From an uncultured Candidatus Melainabacteria bacterium (GTDB lineage: Bacteria > Cyanobacteriota > Vampirovibrionia > Gastranaerophilales > Gastranaerophilaceae), in contig CAKVJE010000040.1 in assembly GCA_934754735.1 (NCBI GenBank), positions 1 through 16,254 of the forward strand: 16,254 nucleotides of DNA, written 5' to 3'. Of this stretch, positions 12,102-16,254 are shown piece after piece. A model generated the notes under the pieces. That model saw only the letters and a list, made by a program, of their open reading frames with translations. It was not told where the DNA came from and searched no databases. Position 1 is the first letter of the stretch, and each line of letters begins with the position of its first letter. The translations under genes were made by a program, and so were the position numbers.

Positions 12102-14420
12102 GTGAGAATAGCAAAGATTAATAGCGTTATCTCAAATTATGAGATGACAAGAAATTTAAAGACTCAGAATGATGAAAATAAGAATATTAGTCAAGGTTAT
12201 ACAACCCCTATCATGAATTCTTATCAAGATTTTAACGTTAATTTTCGTGGCAGAACGCCAGAAAACTTTTACGCTCAAGAATACAACGTTAAATATATGC
12301 CAAACGAAATGAAAAAATATTTGGCTGTAGATTATGAAAACAGAAAACATATTCCACCTGAACAAGTTATGGGAGAAGTTTTTAAATTTATTCCGATGGC
12401 AGATAATGTTGTAGATGTAAAAGAACTTTATCCTGATGAAGAATTGTTTGCAAATCTTCATGAAGCAAGCTTGAAGGGCAGAACCGGAATTTTGTCTGAT
12501 ATAAAATTGGCACGTGAAATCGAAAAAGCTCCATTATTTAATGATAATTCAGATGATTTAGGAGTTTACCTTTTAAAGAAAATTTATATGGAAGGTAAAA
12601 CAATTCGTGAAATTAATAAAGATTTTTATGAAAAAGATTTGAATGAAGCTTATAGAGGTGTAATTACACAACCTATTAACTACGGTACAACATCTGCTTA
12701 CGGAATCAGATATCCTAAACAAGATTTTTGGAATTCTTTCATTGCAACAAGAGATGAATATAGAGAATTTTTTATTGCAAATCTTCCAAAAACTTCTAAA
12801 GAAGTAAGTAAAATTAACACTGGACATTCAACTACATCAAGATTTGTTCCAAACTCAAAAAATGAAACCGAAAAAGCTCCCGCAAAAAGAAAATTCAATT
12901 TAAAAACTTATAGAAAAAAAGATTTAAAAGAAGATATTAAAGCAGGTAAAGCGGATAAAGGTGCAATTGAAAAAGCCGTTAGAAAAAGATTTACAAAAAA
13001 TGATCCTGAAGCTTCATTTATTGTGAAATATTTGAGCCCAATTATGACGGTAGCCGCAGACAGAATTCATCTTTCTGAAGAAGAAAAAGCGTTTGCAGAA
13101 GCTGATAAAGCAAAAAATACTAATGGTGAATTTATGTTCTCAAGATTCTGGAAAGCAAATCCGGAACTTTTGGAACATTATTCGACAGCAATTACCGATA
13201 CAATAGAATTGTTTGAAGAAGCTTACGGCGCCGGTGGAAATATTGGTATTAACAACGAATATGAAGCAATAACTAAAAAAAGCGAAAATCAAAAACCTAT
13301 CGATTTTGTATCAGAAGAATTTAAACGATTATTGGATTATACTCAAACAATTGTGCCAAATAGAACTGCCAGATATCAAGAACACGATAGACAACAAGAA
13401 GAATGGGAAAAACATTTTCTAAGTAGATATGGTGAAATAAAAGAAACCGCTGCGGCAGAAGAAACAGCACAACTTAATTCTCAAAAAGTAGCTGAAACTT
13501 TAGATTCTGTGGTTAATAATTACGACGGTGCTAATATATATACGTTAGAAGGTAAAAATGGTGATAAATACAAAATAGTCGGAAAATTGGATGAAGCTTT
13601 GCAAGAATATATCAATAAAACAAATGAGGGTTTGCCAATTCGTTATAAAAGCTTAATTTATAAGTATACTTTAAATCATCCGTTGTGTGATGAATTTTTT
13701 AAATTGAGTATTGCGGTAAATCCATATAGAGAAAAGCTTAAAGAGGGACAGATATTACCTTTTGATAGAATGCAAGAAATCTTAGATACGATTAAAATTG
13801 ATTTTTATACAAAATACAAACAAGAGACATTTGTTGCAAACTTTTCTTCTTGTGAACTTTTAGCGGGAAAATATATGTCTCCATTTGACGTGTTTAATGG
13901 CATATTCTTTAATGTAGATAGTTCTTTTACAAAAAAAGCAGAAAAAATTGTTTGTGATTCAAATGATGCAAAAAAAATAGATGCTCTTTACGACCAATAT
14001 AGTAAACCATTACAATCTTCTGATATTAATAAAATATCAATAAATATTAGTGATTGGATTAGTCATTTTGACGAAAAAAAACAAGCAGAAATGGATGCAA
14101 GAATTCAAAGTGAATCAGTTATCAATTTAATAATGAAAACTATACATGATGAAATTAATAAAGATAAAGCAGCTAGAAAAATATTCAAGAGTACACTTTT
14201 AAAAACTGTAGGAGCGTATAAAGCTGCAAGAAGCATTCTTCTTGGTTCAAATTCTTCTGAAGAATTAAAAGAAGCAAAATTGTATACAATAACTAACGTT
14301 ATTTTAAGAGAATTTTTAGGTAATGTAAAAAATAGTTCTCTGAGTGATGAAGAACGCAAATTCTTTATAAAAGTTATTTCGAAAGTGAAACAAGAAAGAC
14401 AGGGAATTAAACATTTTTAA
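12102..14420 (+). CDS. Large uncharacterised protein, probably cytoplasmic
   Basis: I do not recognise this 772-residue protein. It has no signal peptide and no membrane segment. The first 45 residues are polar and Asn-rich, then a short NVNFRG motif (45-50) opens a folded region rich in Asp, Glu, Tyr and Phe (about 52-235, with MADNVVDVKELYPDEELFAN and NYGTTSAYGIRYPKQDFWNS). A basic linker follows (about 265-300, KRKFNLKTYRKKDLKEDIKA). The rest (300-772) is mostly helical and charged. There are few Cys and no catalytic motif that I can identify. The start is GTG at 12102 with AAAGGA 9 nt upstream; a nearby ATG is out of frame and closes quickly. Base use is like its neighbours, so recent transfer is not indicated. 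The 3' end overlaps the convergent DUF4127 gene by 14 nt. Confidence 0.75.
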   Translation: MRIAKINSVISNYEMTRNLKTQNDENKNISQGYTTPIMNSYQDFNVNFRGRTPENFYAQEYNVKYMPNEMKKYLAVDYENRKHIPPEQVMGEVFKFIPMADNVVDVKELYPDEELFANLHEASLKGRTGILSDIKLAREIEKAPLFNDNSDDLGVYLLKKIYMEGKTIREINKDFYEKDLNEAYRGVITQPINYGTTSAYGIRYPKQDFWNSFIATRDEYREFFIANLPKTSKEVSKINTGHSTTSRFVPNSKNETEKAPAKRKFNLKTYRKKDLKEDIKAGKADKGAIEKAVRKRFTKNDPEASFIVKYLSPIMTVAADRIHLSEEEKAFAEADKAKNTNGEFMFSRFWKANPELLEHYSTAITDTIELFEEAYGAGGNIGINNEYEAITKKSENQKPIDFVSEEFKRLLDYTQTIVPNRTARYQEHDRQQEEWEKHFLSRYGEIKETAAAEETAQLNSQKVAETLDSVVNNYDGANIYTLEGKNGDKYKIVGKLDEALQEYINKTNEGLPIRYKSLIYKYTLNHPLCDEFFKLSIAVNPYREKLKEGQILPFDRMQEILDTIKIDFYTKYKQETFVANFSSCELLAGKYMSPFDVFNGIFFNVDSSFTKKAEKIVCDSNDAKKIDALYDQYSKPLQSSDINKISINISDWISHFDEKKQAEMDARIQSESVINLIMKTIHDEINKDKAARKIFKSTLLKTVGAYKAARSILLGSNSSEELKEAKLYTITNVILREFLGNVKNSSLSDEERKFFIKVISKVKQERQGIKHF

Positions 14421-15720
14421 TTTCGATTTCAAATTTTCTATTCCACGGATAAGAATAACAAACATTAGTCATTTCTTCTTTTAAAGAAATGGCTATGTTT
14501 TTATAAAAAGGAAACATTTGTTTTTCTATATTACAAGGCATTTCAATATTTCTACGAACATTAGCCTGATACGCCCAATCGTCCAAAAATCTAATTGTTT
14601 GCAATTTCTTAAACGCCTTTTCATCATATTTTTTAGCTTGCCATTTTATTTTAACAGCACACAACAAACTGCCTAAAGTATTGGCACTTGTATTCCAACC
14701 TGCATAACCATAAAAATTTGTTAAATCTAATTTATTTAAAAGCTGAGTAACAAACGCGTTATCTCCACCGTTTGCAAATCTTACATCCGCTACTGCATAA
14801 GGTTTATTCGGAGGAACAAAATCTCCATCAAAAGATTTTGTATCCCAACCCATAACTAATTCCCCCTGTTTTTCTATAAAGTTATTCACAATTAAAATTA
14901 TGTCGGCGTCTTCTTTAGAACTAACTTTAAATCCTCCTAATTCTAATTGCCCCAAAACAGATTTTTCAATAGAGACATCTTCGTAATTGGAAATACAATT
15001 TTTATAATCAGGTTCAAGAAACTGCGGATAAATTTTGATATCTTTTTTTATAGAACGAGCTAATAACGTTAAAGGAATTTCATCAGCTCCGGTTTTAGTT
15101 TTACCGCCTAATCTTTCTAACTCACGAGCTTCATCAACGTTAAAACCTTTTTCTGCACAATCATCTTTTGAAAAAATTAATGTATCGAACAAACCTTCTT
15201 TTTGCCAAGTAAGATAAATTTTGTTTATTTCAAAATTTCGTTTTCTTGTTGCTAAATAATCTGTAATTATTTCATTCGGAATATCACATTTATTTTTTCC
15301 ATCTGAAAAAGAAAATTCAAAAATCTTTTTACCATATTCTGCCCAATATTCTTTTTCTTCTTCATTATAATTATTGTTAGAAATTCGCATTATGCTTGAA
15401 AAAGCGTAAACTTTTTTATTTTTCAATAAAGGTTTTATCCTATCAAGTCTTGCGCAAAGTTCTTCAAACGTATCTTTTGAACGCCTAGAAGGAATTAAGC
15501 CTCCGTAAACTAGCGTATCTAATGATAAAATCATGCTATCAACTTGCGGTAAGTTTTCTAACCATTTTAGTAAACCTTCAATATTGGCAACTTTGTTTAA
15601 ATCACCTAAAAACTCTCGAGGTGGTAAAAAAAACTCAATATCTCTATCAATTTCTGCAATATCGCTTGCTAAATTGTAACAAACCGGACGATTGTCTATT
15701 GGTAAAAACGCTATTTTCAT
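14407..15720 (-). CDS. DUF4127 family protein
   Basis: 437 residues without a signal peptide. The family pattern is clear: MKIAFLPIDNRPVCYNLASD at the start (usual PLDDRPVNY), DSMILSLDTLVYGGLIPSRR (about 60-79), ADVRFANGGDNAFV (usual DVAFANGGD), GYAGWNTSANTLGS, and RFLDDWAYQANVR near the end. The many conserved Asp, Asn, Arg and Gly residues suggest an enzyme active site, possibly hydrolytic or transferase-like on a sugar or polymer, but no member's reaction is known to me; this is inference. The start at 15720 is where homology begins; a TTG at 15735 would add five residues. No ribosome site precedes it, and TATTAT lies so close that the mRNA may be leaderless. Confidence 0.88.
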   Translation of the reverse strand: MKIAFLPIDNRPVCYNLASDIAEIDRDIEFFLPPREFLGDLNKVANIEGLLKWLENLPQVDSMILSLDTLVYGGLIPSRRSKDTFEELCARLDRIKPLLKNKKVYAFSSIMRISNNNYNEEEKEYWAEYGKKIFEFSFSDGKNKCDIPNEIITDYLATRKRNFEINKIYLTWQKEGLFDTLIFSKDDCAEKGFNVDEARELERLGGKTKTGADEIPLTLLARSIKKDIKIYPQFLEPDYKNCISNYEDVSIEKSVLGQLELGGFKVSSKEDADIILIVNNFIEKQGELVMGWDTKSFDGDFVPPNKPYAVADVRFANGGDNAFVTQLLNKLDLTNFYGYAGWNTSANTLGSLLCAVKIKWQAKKYDEKAFKKLQTIRFLDDWAYQANVRRNIEMPCNIEKQMFPFYKNIAISLKEEMTNVCYSYPWNRKFEIEIKNV

Positions 15721-15723
15721 GTG

Positions 15724-15732
15724 ATTATAATA
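15724..15732 (-). promoter_or_regulatory. -10 region abutting the DUF4127 start codon
   Basis: The minus strand reads TATTATAAT, holding two overlapping -10 boxes (TATTAT at 15732-15727, TATAAT at 15729-15724). Transcription from TATTAT would begin at about 15720, the A of the ATG. The -35 match (TTTTAA at 15755-15750) is weak. Confidence 0.4.
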
Positions 15733-15792
15733 CAATGAAAAACAGATAATTAAAAGTTCTGTATTATTTTATTGAGCTATGGTCATTTACAA

Positions 15793-15820
15793 TTGACAAA
15801 ATCTCAATTAATAATAAAAT
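15793..15820 (+). promoter_or_regulatory. Promoter of the secreted Gln/Pro-rich protein gene
   Basis: TTGACA (15793-15798) and TAAAAT (15815-15820) are 16 nt apart. The start would be near 15827, so the leader is about 17 nt and is almost entirely the strong ribosome site AAGGGAGGG (15826-15834). Confidence 0.65.
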
Positions 15821-15843
15821 ATTATAAGGGAGGGATTGTAATT

Positions 15844-16254
15844 ATGAATAAAAAAATTGTTTCATCTTTGATGTTAATGTCATTATGTTCTTTTAATACA
15901 GCTTTTGCGGCGTCTAATTTTAATTATCAACAACCCCAACCACAACCACGCGGACAATATTATCAACAACCAATGCAATATTCTGCAAAACAACCGTTAA
16001 AAGGTAATGTTGTAATGGTGCCGGCAGGTGCTTGTGTTCCTGCAACTTTAACATCACCTTTATCATCTGCTAACACAACAGTTGGGCAAAGTGTAAGTAT
16101 GTTACTTGGTTCAGATTATTATTATAACAACAAACTTATTGCTCCTGTAGGAAGCACAATTTACGGTACTGTAATTGAAGCTTCCAAAGCTAAAAGAGGA
16201 AGCATGAACGGCAAACTTTGTGTAAGATTTACACAAATATATACGCCATACGGG
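15844..16254 (+). CDS. Secreted protein with Gln/Pro-rich linker, 5' part (cut by window edge)
   Basis: 137 codons are visible and the frame is still open at the edge. Residues 1-22 form a signal peptide (MNKKIVSSLMLMSLCSFNTA, cleavage expected after AFA). A tail of Gln, Pro and Tyr repeats (about 25-50, YQQPQPQPRGQYYQQPMQ) leads into a folded domain from about residue 55: NVVMVPAGACVPATLTSPLS, then LIAPVGSTIYGTVIEA and GKLCVRFTQIYTP. The 'P-x-G-[ST]-x-x-x-G-x-V' strand followed by a 'G-x-L-x-[VL]-[RK]-F' strand is seen in small beta-barrel domains of envelope proteins, including VirB10/TrbI-like ones, but I cannot assign the family. Two Cys (in GACVP and LCVRF) could pair after export. The strong promoter and ribosome site suggest high expression. 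The rest lies outside the window. Confidence 0.75.
   Translation, partial: MNKKIVSSLMLMSLCSFNTAFAASNFNYQQPQPQPRGQYYQQPMQYSAKQPLKGNVVMVPAGACVPATLTSPLSSANTTVGQSVSMLLGSDYYYNNKLIAPVGSTIYGTVIEASKAKRGSMNGKLCVRFTQIYTPYG

Noticed and set aside
12156..12461. Antisense open frames inside the 772-residue protein gene and similar ones opposite the TPR, U32 and methyltransferase genes
   Set aside because: Composition is that of a reversed AT-rich gene, with no ribosome sites and no recognisable protein features.
1..16254. Search by eye for tRNA, rRNA, CRISPR arrays and phage genes
   Set aside because: No cloverleaf, conserved rRNA segment, regular spaced repeats or phage structural genes were seen.

Overview
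The window is AT-rich and carries about a dozen complete genes plus two cut by its edges. The likely source is a gut-type, non-photosynthetic relative of cyanobacteria (Vampirovibrionia/Melainabacteria, order Gastranaerophilales). This rests on the combination of a compact low-GC genome, a fliL-fliM-fliN cluster, a type IV prepilin-like protein, a DUF4127 protein, and large lineage-type hypothetical proteins. The assignment is inference, not proof.

Left edge (1-1360): the 5' end of a pyruvate kinase gene on the minus strand, then a strong hairpin terminator that ends the next minus-strand gene. That gene encodes a secreted M48-like protein whose zinc motif reads NExxH instead of HExxH. Divergent from it is a cytoplasmic protein with a Gln/Pro-rich disordered N-terminus and C-terminal TPR repeats (1359-3053).

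Flagellar block (3054-5472): a 348-nt gap holds the last ~50 codons of an IS3-type transposase (minus strand) and a cluster of three TATAAT boxes. Then come fliL, fliM and fliN, tightly spaced and in one operon. They encode the stator-associated FliL and the switch/C-ring proteins FliM and FliN. FliM lacks the usual N-terminal CheY-binding motif.

Middle (5473-9737, all genes on the minus strand): an uncharacterised protein with hydrophobic segments, then a SpoU-family RNA methyltransferase overlapped by 4 nt with an M24 Xaa-Pro peptidase, a stand-alone parvulin-type prolyl isomerase, and a small XRE-type regulator. The M24 peptidase contains an in-frame ~78-bp GC-rich insertion that looks like a small mobile repeat.

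Right part (9738-16254): a type IV prepilin-like gene reads divergently from the XRE gene; its consensus promoter is bracketed by an 11-bp perfect inverted repeat. It ends at an elaborate hairpin/terminator shared with the convergent U32-family gene, a likely RNA-hydroxylating Fe-S protein. Then follow a 772-residue protein of unknown function, a DUF4127 gene whose 3' end overlaps it tail to tail, and the 5' part of a secreted Gln/Pro-rich protein that runs off the window. Apart from fliLMN and the methyltransferase/peptidase pair, the genes look like single transcription units. No tRNA, rRNA or CRISPR array was seen. The strongest candidates for something undescribed are the in-frame repeat in the peptidase gene, the catalytically altered M48-like protein, and the bracketed prepilin promoter next to the XRE gene.
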